The notes beneath the pieces are model-generated. The model made no database searches, was not told the origin of the DNA, and saw nothing but the letters and a program-made list of their open reading frames with translations. The translations under genes were made by a program, and so were the position numbers. DNA of 64,000 nucleotides from Pseudonocardiaceae bacterium YIM PH 21723 (GTDB lineage Bacteria; Actinomycetota; Actinomycetes; Mycobacteriales; Pseudonocardiaceae), in NCBI GenBank assembly GCA_003600225.1, contig QZFT01000019.1, forward strand, positions 1 to 64,000. Direction: 5' to 3'. Shown here piece after piece: positions 9,043 to 17,624 of this stretch; within the stretch, counting starts at the first letter, position 1; each line of letters begins with the position of its first letter.

Positions 9043-10425
9043 TCAGCCGGGGTACTTCAGCAACGTGGCGTCCGTCTTCTCCCAGGACGCCTTGAGGTCC
9101 CTGAGCAGCGCGGGTTCGGCCGTGGCCTTGTTCGCCTGCTCCCGCGGGTCGGCCGGCAGGTTGAAGAGCACATCCTGGCCGTCGGTGCCCCGGTAGTACT
9201 TCCAGTCGCCCCGGCGCAGCGCCCGTTCGCCCTTCGTTCGCCAGAACAGGTCCCGCTGGGGGAACTTCTCACCACGCAACAGGTAGCCGGTCAGGTTGGC
9301 GCCGTCGAGCGGGTAGCTCGGATGCGGTGCCGCCCCTGCGGCTTCCAGCAGGGTCGGGGTCCAGTCCGGGGTGTAGACGGGCTCGGTGACCACCTGGTTC
9401 GCCTTGACGTGCTTCGGCCAGCGCAGGATGGTGGGTACCCGGATGCCGCCCTCCTGGAGGCCGAACTTCTTCCCGGAGAACGGTGCGTTGTTGGAGTACC
9501 GCTCGCCGCCGTTGTCGCTGGAGAACACCACCAGGGTGTTGTCCTCCTGCCCGCTGTCCTTGATCTTCTTGAGTACCGTGCCGACAGCCGCGTCCAGGTC
9601 TTCGACCATGGTCCGGTAGACGTCGAGGGAGCCGCCGTCCTTGTGCTGCAGCACGCCCTTCTCCCCGGCGCGGATGCGAGCGGAGAGTTCATCGCTGACG
9701 GCCTTGTCACCGGGCCCCTCCCACGGCCAGTGCGGGGTGGTGAAGTTGAGATTGATCAACCAGGGCTTGCTGCGTGTGCGCCCGATGTACTCGACGGCGC
9801 GCTCGGTGATGATGTCGGTGTAGTAGCGCAGGTCCTGGAACTCCACCTCACCCTCGTAGAGGTCGTACTCCCCGGTGAGGCCGAGCTTGGAGAAGTAGTC
9901 CAGGCCGCCGCCGAAGTTGCCGAAGAAGGTGTCCCAGCCGACCTTGGTCGGGCTGTACCAGGGCAGATAGCCGGCGTGCCACTTGCCGAACAGCCCGGTG
10001 TCGTACCCGGCGGACTTGATCAGCGAGCCCAGCGTCGGATGGTCGACCGGGATGCCGAGCAGCTGGTTCGGGCTGGGAATCGGCTCGGCCAGCCCGCCGC
10101 GCAGCCGGCCGGGGAAGCGTCCGGTGTACAGGCTGAACCGGGTGGGGGAGCAGGTGGCGGAGCCGGAGTAGGCATCGGTGAACCGGATGCCCTGCGCGGC
10201 CAGCCGGTCGATGTTGGGCGTCTTGATGTCCGGGTGGCCGTAACTGGACAGATCGCCGTAGCCCAGGTCGTCGGCGAAGATGAACAAGATGTTGGGCTTG
10301 TCCGGTGTGGCGTTGTTCGCGACGGGGGAGAAGGGGACTTCCTGTGTCGCGGCGGTACCGGCGGCGGCCGCGACGGCGGTGCCACCGAGCAGTGCACCGA
10401 AGGCGCGACGGGATAACGGAGACAT
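9043..10425 (-). CDS. Tat-exported sulfatase (arylsulfatase family)
   Basis: 460 aa. Twin-arginine signal LSRRAFGALLGG followed by a hydrophobic Ala-rich segment indicates export of a folded protein. The mature part starts with the metal-binding NILFIFADDLGYGD (Asp52/Asp53) and carries the formylglycine signature CSPTR with Cys92 as the residue to be converted by formylglycine-generating enzyme. The GKWHAGY motif (near 150) and SSDNGGERY (near 305) are further family hallmarks. It probably hydrolyses a sulfate ester outside the cell; the substrate cannot be read from the sequence. TGGAG lies eight bases before the ATG. Single gene, divergent from the SDR gene. Confidence 0.93.
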   Translation of the reverse strand: MSPLSRRAFGALLGGTAVAAAAGTAATQEVPFSPVANNATPDKPNILFIFADDLGYGDLSSYGHPDIKTPNIDRLAAQGIRFTDAYSGSATCSPTRFSLYTGRFPGRLRGGLAEPIPSPNQLLGIPVDHPTLGSLIKSAGYDTGLFGKWHAGYLPWYSPTKVGWDTFFGNFGGGLDYFSKLGLTGEYDLYEGEVEFQDLRYYTDIITERAVEYIGRTRSKPWLINLNFTTPHWPWEGPGDKAVSDELSARIRAGEKGVLQHKDGGSLDVYRTMVEDLDAAVGTVLKKIKDSGQEDNTLVVFSSDNGGERYSNNAPFSGKKFGLQEGGIRVPTILRWPKHVKANQVVTEPVYTPDWTPTLLEAAGAAPHPSYPLDGANLTGYLLRGEKFPQRDLFWRTKGERALRRGDWKYYRGTDGQDVLFNLPADPREQANKATAEPALLRDLKASWEKTDATLLKYPG

Positions 10426-10611
10426 GGCAGGGCTCCAGGATTGTGCTGGGGGTGACTGGGAATGGGGCGCGGATCAACCGGCGCGACGACACGCGGCGGA
10501 GTACACACGCCCGAGGTCGACATGTCGCCGGTTCCACAGCAGGGTCACCCGGATACCTTCACACGCCACATATCGGGCACACAAGAAGCCGGTCCGCCTA
10601 ATGTTCGGTGC

Positions 10612-11343
10612 ATGAACGCAGTGATCACCGGCGGCACCAGCGGCCTCGGCCTGGCCATGGCGACCGCGCTGGCCGAATCCGGAGTCCGGGTGGCCCTGAC
10701 CGGCCGGTCGGCCGAACGGGCCGCCGAGGTGGCCGGACAGTTGCCGGGTGCGATCGGCATCGGCCTGGACACCCGGGACCGGGATTCGGTGCGGCGCGCG
10801 GTGGACGAGGCCTGGACCAGGCTGGGCGGGATCGACCTGCTGGTGAACAACGCCGGCCGCGGGATGAACTCGATCAACCCGCGTTTCCTGGTCGAGCCAC
10901 CCGGATTCTGGGAGGTCTCCCCGGACGACTTCCAGGCGGTGATCGACACCAACCTGGTCGGCTACTTCCTGGTGGCCCGCGAGGTGGTGCCCCGGATGCT
11001 CGAGGCCGGTGGCGGGCGGATCGTGAACATCGCCATCCGCCCGGAGGCCTACCGCCGACCCGGGTTCTCGCCCTACGCGCCGTCCCGCGCGGGCACGGAT
11101 TCGCTGTCCCGGATCATGGCCGCCGACCTGCGGCACACCGGAATCCGGGTGAACCAGCTCCTGCCCGGCGGCACCACCGCCACCGGCATGGTCCCCCTGG
11201 ATGCGTTGCCTGAAGGCGAGCAGGTACTGCCCGCCTCGATCATGGCCAAGCCGATCGTCTGGCTCGCCTCCGACGCGGCGGCCGACGTCCACGACGAACG
11301 CATCTCCGCTGTCGACTTCGACGAGTGGCTTGCCGCCAGGTAG
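10612..11343 (+). CDS. SDR-family oxidoreductase with an altered catalytic triad
   Basis: 243 aa from the ATG at 10612, which places the cofactor motif TGGTSGLG at residues 6-13; a longer reading from further upstream adds non-homologous sequence. NNAG at 79-82 is intact. The catalytic Tyr155 is present, but the YxxxK motif reads YAPSR (Arg159 for Lys), and the usual Ser about 13 residues before Tyr is replaced (NIAIRPEA, Ala141/Ile142). Activity may therefore be reduced or changed. Thirteen bases separate it from the cyclase-family gene downstream, so they probably form one operon. Substrate unknown. Confidence 0.85.
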   Translation: MNAVITGGTSGLGLAMATALAESGVRVALTGRSAERAAEVAGQLPGAIGIGLDTRDRDSVRRAVDEAWTRLGGIDLLVNNAGRGMNSINPRFLVEPPGFWEVSPDDFQAVIDTNLVGYFLVAREVVPRMLEAGGGRIVNIAIRPEAYRRPGFSPYAPSRAGTDSLSRIMAADLRHTGIRVNQLLPGGTTATGMVPLDALPEGEQVLPASIMAKPIVWLASDAAADVHDERISAVDFDEWLAAR

Positions 11344-11356
11344 GTAGGGTCGGATC

Positions 11357-12304
11357 ATGACGCTACCCACTCAGGACGAGGTGCTCGGGTACTTCAGCAC
11401 GCTGTCGAACTGGGGGCGGTGGGGCGAGGACGACGAGCTCGGCACGCTGAACCACATCACCGACGACGTCCGGCTGGCGGCGGCCCGGGCCGTGCGCCAC
11501 GGCAGGAGCGTGTCGTGTGCGTGGGAGGTCGCCGTACCGGAGGAGATGGAGCGGTCGACGACGACGTGTCCGTGTGCCGCCGAGATGCCGGGTGCGGAGA
11601 ACATGCCCTTGCCCGGGTTCCGGAACGACCGGCGCTGGGGCTTCTCCAACGAACGGCTCGGCATCCTGTTCCACGGCAACACGATCACCCACATCGACTC
11701 GCCGTGCCACATCTTCTGGGACGGCGCGATGTACAACGGGCGATCGCACTCGTTGGTCGACGCTGAAACGGGGTCGGCGTGGGCGGCGGTCACCGCGGCG
11801 GCGAACGGAATCGTCACGCGTGGTGTCCTGCTGGACATCGCGAAGGTCCGCAGTGTGCCATGGCTGGAACCGGGACAGGGCGTGTTTCCCGAGGACCTCG
11901 ATGAGGCCGAGCGCCGCCAGGGGGTGCGGGTGCGACCCGGCGACGCGGTACTCCTGCGCACCGGCTACGGCCGCGCCCGGCACGAGACCGGTGCGGCGGC
12001 GGGTGGTTTCACCCAGGCCGGCTGGCACGCGTCCTGCCTGCCGTGGCTACAGGAACGGGGCGTCGCGCTGATCGGCGCCGACACCCCGCAGGATGTTCAG
12101 CCGTCCGGGTACGACGACGTGTTGATGCCCGTCCACGCGGTAGGACTGGTTGCGATGGGCCTGTGGCTGCTGGACAACTGCGACCTGGAGGCGTGCGCGG
12201 CCACGGCCACCGAGCTCGGCCAGTGGGACTTCCAGCTCGCGGTGGCCCCGGTCCGGTTCGCCGGTACCTCCGGCAGCCCGGTCAACCCGATCGCCACCTT
12301 CTGA
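11357..12304 (+). CDS. Cyclase-family protein (kynurenine formamidase-like metal hydrolase)
   Basis: 315 aa, typical for the PF04199 cyclase family. The family signature HxGTHxDxPxH appears as HGNTITHIDSPCH (near residues 98-110), and further His/Asp residues follow (THQ-like HETG, GADTPQ, HAVGLV). Relatives hydrolyse amides or lactones (arylformamidase, isatin hydrolase) or take part in polyketide maturation. It follows the SDR gene by 13 bases, so a short two-step pathway is likely, but the substrate is not evident. ATG start at 11357. Confidence 0.85.
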   Translation: MTLPTQDEVLGYFSTLSNWGRWGEDDELGTLNHITDDVRLAAARAVRHGRSVSCAWEVAVPEEMERSTTTCPCAAEMPGAENMPLPGFRNDRRWGFSNERLGILFHGNTITHIDSPCHIFWDGAMYNGRSHSLVDAETGSAWAAVTAAANGIVTRGVLLDIAKVRSVPWLEPGQGVFPEDLDEAERRQGVRVRPGDAVLLRTGYGRARHETGAAAGGFTQAGWHASCLPWLQERGVALIGADTPQDVQPSGYDDVLMPVHAVGLVAMGLWLLDNCDLEACAATATELGQWDFQLAVAPVRFAGTSGSPVNPIATF

Positions 12305-12505
12305 CCACACACCCCGCTCCGCGAGGCTTTCCCGGAACATTCCCCGCCCCAATCCGGGGGCAGACCGCCCTCTAAGGGAGCCGGGCTCCACATTAGCGGC
12401 GCTCGGGGGCTGTCAAGGGGGGTTTGGGGCCGGGTGTGGACTGGTGGGCGGGGTGTGGATGGGTGCGGTCCTGGGCGTCCGGATTCTGCGGACAGCAAGA
12501 AGCCC

Positions 12506-13081
12506 CTAAACCGCCCGCCCCAAAAACCCCATAAGCCGGTCACAAGAAGAAGCCCCCTCCGCAACCGCAACCGGAGCCCCAAAAATCCGCCCCCGAGCCG
12601 AAGCCTGAACAAACCCCCGAGCAAACCAGTCCACATGCGACACCAGCTCATCCGAAAGCACAGCCGGCCGCCCCAAAGCCCGCGAGAGATCCCACCCATG
12701 CACCACAGCATCGAAGATCAGCAAATTCCCCAGCACCGACCCAGGTAACGGCCCCAACGGCATGGCCCACCGCCGACGCAGCGCGCCAGGGGAGCCGAGC
12801 GCGGAGAGAGCGTGCTTGGTCGCCGTTCGATACGAATCCACCGCCGACAGCCCCCGGTACTCGGTGTTGGCCGTAGTACTGGGCGCCAGCGCCATCGGTT
12901 CCACCCGCTGTCCACTGGCCACCTGGCTCAGCAGCAGGGTGCCGCCGATGAGGTGGTTGGCCAGTTGCCGCACCGACCACTCGGTGCACGGCGTGTCCGC
13001 AGGCCAGTCCGCCTCGCTGACCTGCGCGATCCATGATGCGGCGAACTCCGTCGCCTGCTCCAGCCGGTCGAGCAACTCCAT
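12506..13081 (-). CDS. TIGR03086-like / maleylpyruvate-isomerase-type (DinB-fold) protein
   Basis: 191 aa from the ATG at 13081, chosen because AGGGGG lies five bases upstream; a TTG 24 bases earlier is the alternative. The N-terminal helix bundle with TPCTEWSVRQLANHLIGG (about 30-47) is the metal-binding signature of the mycothiol-dependent isomerase / TIGR03086 group, and the C-terminal VHGWDLSRALGRP supplies the second His. These proteins usually act in mycothiol-linked chemistry; the specific role here is unknown. The C-terminus is encoded by an unusually C/A-rich tract (12506-12640). Confidence 0.75.
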   Translation of the reverse strand: MELLDRLEQATEFAASWIAQVSEADWPADTPCTEWSVRQLANHLIGGTLLLSQVASGQRVEPMALAPSTTANTEYRGLSAVDSYRTATKHALSALGSPGALRRRWAMPLGPLPGSVLGNLLIFDAVVHGWDLSRALGRPAVLSDELVSHVDWFARGFVQASARGRIFGAPVAVAEGASSCDRLMGFLGRAV

Positions 13082-13142
13082 CCGCACCCCCTGTGGGATT
13101 CCCAAAACATGGGTACCACAGACCTCCGATCACGCGAAGCTG

Positions 13143-14378
13143 TCAACCTGTGGCTTGTTGGAGCTGGTTCGGAAAGGCCATCGCCTCGTTGTATTGCTGG
13201 CCGGTCTGGAGGCAGTGATAGAGCTGGCCGAGCAGGCGGTTGTAGAGGTGCCGCAGAGCGGCTGCGTGTCGGTCACCGCGGTCTCGCCGTCGTTGGTAGT
13301 GCAGTGCTGGGCCGGCTGCTTTGGTGGACGCGACGAAGGACCAGATCCAGCCGACCGCCGCCAGGCGGTCGTTCTTCACTCGTCGGAACGTCACGGACTC
13401 GCTGCTGCCGGAGGCCTTGGTCACCGGTGAGGACCCGGCGAACGCCTTGAGCGCGCGGGCGTCGGCGAAACGGTTGCGGTCGTCGCCGATCTCGGCGAAT
13501 ACCCGGGCGCCGGTCAGGTCAGCGAGACCGGCGAAGCTGATGATCACGGCGTGGTCCGGGTGCTTGTGGAAGGCGTCGGCGGTGGCTTTGCCGAGTTGCT
13601 CAACGCTTGCGCACTCGGTGTCGAGGGTGGCCAGCAGTCGTAGTGCCTGGGTGCCCATCGCTTCTTCGACCAGTGGTTCGTGTCGCAGGTGAGGACGCCG
13701 CAGGGCCTCGTGCAGTTCCGCGGCCCGTTTGTCGATGCCGCGCTGGCGTCCGGCACGACGCAACGCTGCGCTGATCCTGACTTTGGTCAGGCGGGCGGTG
13801 GCTGCTGGTGTCGGAGCGATGGCCGGCACGGCACGGGCTTCGGCCGTGGTCAGGTTGGTGGCGGATCCACCGGCGAACGCTTCGAGGAACCCGGGGTGGT
13901 ACTCCCGCAGCAGGGAACGCAGCTCGTTGCTGGCCTTGCTCCGCCGCCAGATCGCGTCCTGTGTGGCGCGGGCCAGCACAGCGATCGTGCGGGCGAGCTC
14001 GGTGTCGGCGGGCAGCGTCCGGTGCTCGTGCGCGTCGGTGCGCAGGATGTTGGCCAGTGTCTTGGCGTCGGCGTGGTCGGATTTCTTGCGGGAGACAGAA
14101 TGCCGGGTGCGATAGGCCGCGACCTGCTGCGGATTGATCGCGTAGATCGCCCGGCCGGTGGCCCGTAAGGCGGCGACCAACAGCCCTCGCGGTGTTTCGA
14201 TGGCCACGGGGATCCGGTTCTCGGCGGTGTCACCGGCCTCGGCGAGCATGGCGGTCAGCTCGGCGAAGCCGTCCACTGTCTCGGTGATCCGGCGCTTGGC
14301 GACCAGTTTGCCCTCGGCGTCGATCAGGGCGATGTCGTGGTGTTTCTCCGCCCAGTCGATCCCACAGAACACCTTCAA
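13143..14378 (-). CDS. IS110-family transposase (DEDD recombinase)
   Basis: 411 aa from TTG at 14378, chosen because GAGGAGG lies six bases upstream and because the protein then starts directly with MKVFCGIDWA, the family N-terminus. The RuvC-like tetrad is complete: Asp8 (GIDWAEK), Glu61 (AIETPRG), Asp101 and Asp104 (DHADAK). The C-terminal Tnp_20 domain is present, with LADLTGARVFAEIGD and the serine-containing AFAGSSPVTKASG. No frameshift or stop is seen, so the element may be active. The open frame continues upstream to 14747 but that part is non-homologous and overlaps the probable bridge-RNA region. Confidence 0.92.
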   Translation of the reverse strand: MKVFCGIDWAEKHHDIALIDAEGKLVAKRRITETVDGFAELTAMLAEAGDTAENRIPVAIETPRGLLVAALRATGRAIYAINPQQVAAYRTRHSVSRKKSDHADAKTLANILRTDAHEHRTLPADTELARTIAVLARATQDAIWRRSKASNELRSLLREYHPGFLEAFAGGSATNLTTAEARAVPAIAPTPAATARLTKVRISAALRRAGRQRGIDKRAAELHEALRRPHLRHEPLVEEAMGTQALRLLATLDTECASVEQLGKATADAFHKHPDHAVIISFAGLADLTGARVFAEIGDDRNRFADARALKAFAGSSPVTKASGSSESVTFRRVKNDRLAAVGWIWSFVASTKAAGPALHYQRRRDRGDRHAAALRHLYNRLLGQLYHCLQTGQQYNEAMAFPNQLQQATG

Positions 14379-14810
14379 GTTGTCGACCTCCTCGTTCAGG
14401 GGTTCCTCTGCTGGTCGCAAGACCCTGGCGAGAACGCGCGGCGCCCTAATGACGAGGCTCGATGGCCTGACCTCCGATGAGCCGTTCGCGATCCCAGCGA
14501 CCCGCACGGTCCCGGTCTTCGCGTTAGAGCTCGAGGGCTCAGCTTGTGCGAGGTGTGTGCCGTGCGGGCGGGCTCGAACCACGAGCAAACCTGCCCGCAG
14601 CGGCTGGTGGAGGTGGCCTGGACACGCCGTGCGTGCCGGTCTTGCACGAGGACTCCGACGGTCCACGAGGTGTGTAGGCGTTGCGCCCCGGCGGACCAGA
14701 CCACCACCGCCAGTACCGTGCTGCGCCGGCCTGTGGTGAGGCTTCACAAGCCCGGGGTTAGACAGGCATCAGCACGGTGCGAGCAGATGAACATCCCGCA
14801 GTGAACACGG
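14379..14810 (-). ncRNA. Candidate IS110 bridge-RNA region
   Basis: IS110-group elements encode a structured guide (bridge) RNA in the non-coding end upstream of the transposase. On the minus strand this region contains a hairpin GGCTT-GTG-AAGCC (14740-14752) and a larger foldable segment around 14565-14600 whose outer arms GCGGGC/GCCCGC enclose CTCG/CGAG. Position and structure fit; the RNA limits and its target- and donor-binding loops were not determined. Confidence 0.4.
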
Positions 14811-14864
14811 GCCGTTCGGAAGTCATTAGGGGTCTGACACCACTCGATCCCGGAACGGTAAGGA

Positions 14865-15626
14865 TCAGAATTCGCCGTGCCGGCCTTTACCCGATCGGAA
14901 CTGGGTAAGGCCTTCCAGCACGTGCTTGATGGATTCGAAGCCGTAGCCGGTCTCGATGCGCAACGCCTCCGATTCGGACTCGCCCGCGGTGTCCAGCAGG
15001 GACAGCCGGTCGTTGCGCATGCACTCCTGCGGGAAGCCCGCCAGCTGCAGGGCCAGTTCCTCGGCGGCCTTACGGGATTCGCCGACCGGAACCACCCGGT
15101 TCACCAGGCCGATCGACAGTGCCTCGGCCGCATCCACCGGGCGGCCGGTCAGCACCAGGTCCATCGCCCGGCTCTCGCCGATCAACCGGGCCAGCCGGAA
15201 GGTCCCACCGTCGATCAGCGGCACACCCCAGCGGCGGCAGAACACGCCGAGCACCGCGTTCTCCTCGGCGACCCGCAGGTCGGCCCACGCCGCCAGTTCG
15301 ATACCACCCGCGACCGCGTACCCGGAGATGGCCGCGATGACCGGCTTGCTCAGCTTCATCCGGGTCGGGCCCATGGGGCCGTCTGCCGACATGTCGTCGG
15401 AGAACTGGTTGCCGCGCTCGGTGCCCACCGCGTGGAGGTCCGCGCCCGCGCAGAACGTGCCATCGGAACCCCACAGCACCGCCACGGACTGCGAGGGATC
15501 GGCGTCGAACTCGCGGAAGGCCGTGGCCAGCGCTGCTGCCGTCGGACCGTCGACCGCATTGCGGACCTCGGGCCGGGACAGGATGACCGTGGTCACCGGG
15601 CCGTTCTTTTCCACCTGAACCGACAT
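14865..15626 (-). CDS. Crotonase-family (enoyl-CoA hydratase/isomerase-like) protein
   Basis: 253 aa from the ATG at 15626 (GGAGG four bases upstream; a GTG one codon earlier is the alternative). The oxyanion-hole segments CAGADLHAVG and the GYAVAGGIELAAW loop are present. The first catalytic Glu is kept (GGIEL), but the position equivalent to the second catalytic Glu of enoyl-CoA hydratase is Cys in VFCRRWGVPL, so hydration activity is doubtful and another crotonase reaction is possible. Monocistronic, divergent from the NRAMP gene. Confidence 0.85.
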   Translation of the reverse strand: MSVQVEKNGPVTTVILSRPEVRNAVDGPTAAALATAFREFDADPSQSVAVLWGSDGTFCAGADLHAVGTERGNQFSDDMSADGPMGPTRMKLSKPVIAAISGYAVAGGIELAAWADLRVAEENAVLGVFCRRWGVPLIDGGTFRLARLIGESRAMDLVLTGRPVDAAEALSIGLVNRVVPVGESRKAAEELALQLAGFPQECMRNDRLSLLDTAGESESEALRIETGYGFESIKHVLEGLTQFRSGKGRHGEF

Positions 15627-15748
15627 CACGCCTCCAGACGTATAACTACTCGTCAGTAATGTAGCCGTATTCCCTTCCGCCCATGTGATCCAATCGGACC
15701 CGGACAGAGGTTCAATCCGGCCCGAACTCAGGCTTATGCTTCGGTGCT

Positions 15749-16999
15749 ATGACGGAGGCGACGCAGGTGACGATGACCAAGAAGCGTCGGCTTTCGCGCG
15801 TCACCATGTGGGGACCCGCATTCGTCGCCGCGGTCGCCTACGTCGACCCCGGTAACTTCGCCACCAACTTCGCAGGTGGCAGCGAGTTCGGCTACCGGCT
15901 GCTGTGGGTCATCGTCGCGGCCAACCTGATGGCCATGCTGGTGCAGACGCTGTCCGCCAAACTCGGCCTCGCCTCCGGGCGGGACCTCGCCGAGCAGTGC
16001 CGGGAGAACTTCCCCAGGCCCGTGGTCTGGTTCCTCTGGTTCCAGGCCGAACTCGTCGCCATCGCGACGGACCTGGCCGAGGTGATCGGCGGCGCCGTCG
16101 CGCTCAACCTGCTGTTCGGTATCCCGCCGTGGGTCGGCGGCCTGATCACCGGCCTGGTCGCCTTCGTGCTGCTCGGCCTGGAGACCCGCGGTTACCGCCG
16201 GTTCGAGCTGGCCATCGGCGGCCTGCTCGCCGTGATCTTCGCGGGTTTCATGTACAACCTGGTCCGCGCCGGCCTGGACGTGAACCAGATGATCTCCGGC
16301 CTCAAACCGGGATTCGCTCCCGGCAGCGTGCTGCTGGCCACCGGCATCCTCGGCGCGACCGTGATGCCGCACGTCATCTACCTGCACTCCTCGCTCACCG
16401 CCGGCCACATGCGCAGGCACGGCCAAGGTGGCATCGGTACCGGAGACGAGGTGGGTCTGCGGCGCAGGCTGCTCGGCGAGCAGCGGATGGACACGCTGCT
16501 GGCGCTGAGCATCGCCGGGCTGGTCAACCTGTCCATGCTGATCATCGCGGCGCAGCTGTTCGTCGGTCGCGACATCTCGACCCTCGAAAGCGTGCACAGC
16601 GCGCTGGGCACTGCCCTGGGCAGCTTCGGGGCGCTGGCCTTCGCGCTGGCCCTGCTGGCCTCCGGCTTCGCCAGCTCCTCGGTCGGCACCTACGCCGGGC
16701 AGGTGGTGATGGCCGGGTTCCTGCAGATGCGCATCCCGCTGATGCTGCGCCGCTCTATCACCCTGGCCCCGGCACTCGTGGTGCTCGCGCTGGGCATCGA
16801 TCCGACCGCCGCCCTGGTGATGTCCCAGGTGGTGCTGTCCTTCGGCATCCCGTTCGCGTTGTTCCCGCTGATCTGGCTGACCGCGCAACGCCGGATCATG
16901 GGCGTGCTGGCCAATCCCTGGTGGCTCACCGGAGTCGCGCTGCTGATCGGTACCGCCATCACCGCGCTCAACGCGAAGCTACTGCTCGACCTGATCTAG
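15749..16999 (+). CDS. NRAMP-family divalent metal (Mn2+/Fe2+) transporter
   Basis: 416 aa with about eleven transmembrane segments. The NRAMP signature DPGN is at residues 33-36 (AYVDPGNFATN) in helix 1, and the metal-coordinating MPH motif is at 206-208 (ATVMPHVIYLHSSL) in helix 6. Members take up manganese or iron with protons. The assigned ATG at 15749 has no obvious Shine-Dalgarno; ATG at 15773 (CAGGTG five bases upstream) is an equally possible start and would remove eight residues. No metalloregulator gene is adjacent. Confidence 0.92.
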   Translation: MTEATQVTMTKKRRLSRVTMWGPAFVAAVAYVDPGNFATNFAGGSEFGYRLLWVIVAANLMAMLVQTLSAKLGLASGRDLAEQCRENFPRPVVWFLWFQAELVAIATDLAEVIGGAVALNLLFGIPPWVGGLITGLVAFVLLGLETRGYRRFELAIGGLLAVIFAGFMYNLVRAGLDVNQMISGLKPGFAPGSVLLATGILGATVMPHVIYLHSSLTAGHMRRHGQGGIGTGDEVGLRRRLLGEQRMDTLLALSIAGLVNLSMLIIAAQLFVGRDISTLESVHSALGTALGSFGALAFALALLASGFASSSVGTYAGQVVMAGFLQMRIPLMLRRSITLAPALVVLALGIDPTAALVMSQVVLSFGIPFALFPLIWLTAQRRIMGVLANPWWLTGVALLIGTAITALNAKLLLDLI

Positions 17000-17058
17000 C
17001 CCCTGGACAGAGTTCGCCACAGCCTGAGCAGTTTCCATGGAAAGTGCTCCGCGCAGCG

Positions 17059-17505
17059 TCAGATCTCTAGCCCCTGGGCGATATCGGTCAGCCGCAGGAT
17101 CAACGCGCTCAGCGCGGCCAGTTCCTCGCCGTCCAGATGTTCCAGCAGCTGCCGCATGCCCGCGGAGTTCGCGTCCCGCAGCTTCTCGATCAACCGCACA
17201 CCGGAATCGGTGGGCGTGAGCCTGCGCACTCGCCGGTCCCGCTGATCTTCGTGCCGTTCGACGAGCCCCTGCGCCACCAGCCGATCGACGATCCCGGTGA
17301 CCGTTGCCAGGCTGACCCCGAAGGACGCGGCCAGCTCCTGTCCGGTGGCGCCGTGCCGGGTCGTGATCACCAACAGCGCCTTGAGCTGCTGCATGGTCAG
17401 GTGAATATCGAGCAGAGGGCTGTGTCCGCGCTGCGCCAGAAGCTGTCCTAGCACATGCTGAGCACTCAGGATCTCTTCGATGATCCGAGGTCGCTCCGCC
17501 GCCAC
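17059..17505 (-). CDS. MarR-family transcriptional regulator
   Basis: 148 aa from GTG at 17505, preceded by AGGAGG five bases upstream; a longer reading from 17553 lacks such a site. Winged-helix region: LLVITTRHGATGQELAASF then SLATVTGIVDRLVAQGLV (recognition helix) and the wing DQRDRRVRRLTPTDSG. Divergent from the RND pump gene with 119 bases between them, the classical layout for a MarR repressor of an efflux pump, so it probably controls that pump and itself. Confidence 0.9.
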   Translation of the reverse strand: MAAERPRIIEEILSAQHVLGQLLAQRGHSPLLDIHLTMQQLKALLVITTRHGATGQELAASFGVSLATVTGIVDRLVAQGLVERHEDQRDRRVRRLTPTDSGVRLIEKLRDANSAGMRQLLEHLDGEELAALSALILRLTDIAQGLEI

Positions 17506-17565
17506 ACACGCCTCCTGAGCACTGGTTAAGAACCGGAGCCCAGACCGTAACACCGGTTGGGGTGG

Positions 17566-17584
17566 TACAGACAGTTCGTCTGTA
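17566..17584. promoter_or_regulatory. Putative MarR operator in the MarR/RND divergent promoter
   Basis: Perfect inverted repeat TACAGAC-AGTTC-GTCTGTA, 7-bp arms with a 5-nt spacer, 41 bases upstream of the RND start. A weaker dyad GGTT-AAG-AACC lies at 17524-17534. Size and location suit a MarR dimer. Confidence 0.5.
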
Positions 17585-17624
17585 GCTAAGTGTTAGATCA
17601 GCCCATAAGGTCAGGGAGAGACGA

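Larger units (their letters stand above)
13106..14864 (-). mobile_element. IS110-family insertion sequence (approximate limits)
   Basis: One DEDD transposase gene followed on its 5' side by about 480 bases of structured non-coding DNA, the layout of the IS110 group. IS110 elements lack terminal inverted repeats and target duplications, so the exact ends cannot be read; they lie within the gaps 13082-13142 and 14379-14864. The element sits between the TIGR03086-like gene and the crotonase gene, which both appear intact, so the insertion was intergenic. Confidence 0.7.

Noticed and set aside
12418-12531. G-rich/C-rich pairing across the cyclase and TIGR03086-like 3' ends
   Set aside because: GGGGTTTGGGGC and GCCCCAAAAACCCC can pair partly, but the arms are low-complexity and about 85 bases apart; not convincing as a terminator.
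14379-14747. N-terminal extension of the IS110 transposase frame
   Set aside because: No homology to the family N-terminus; TTG at 14378 has a strong ribosome-binding site and starts with the conserved RuvC-like strand.
15709-15718. tRNA-like GGTTCAATCC string
   Set aside because: No acceptor stem, anticodon arm or CCA-type context around it; chance match in an intergenic gap.
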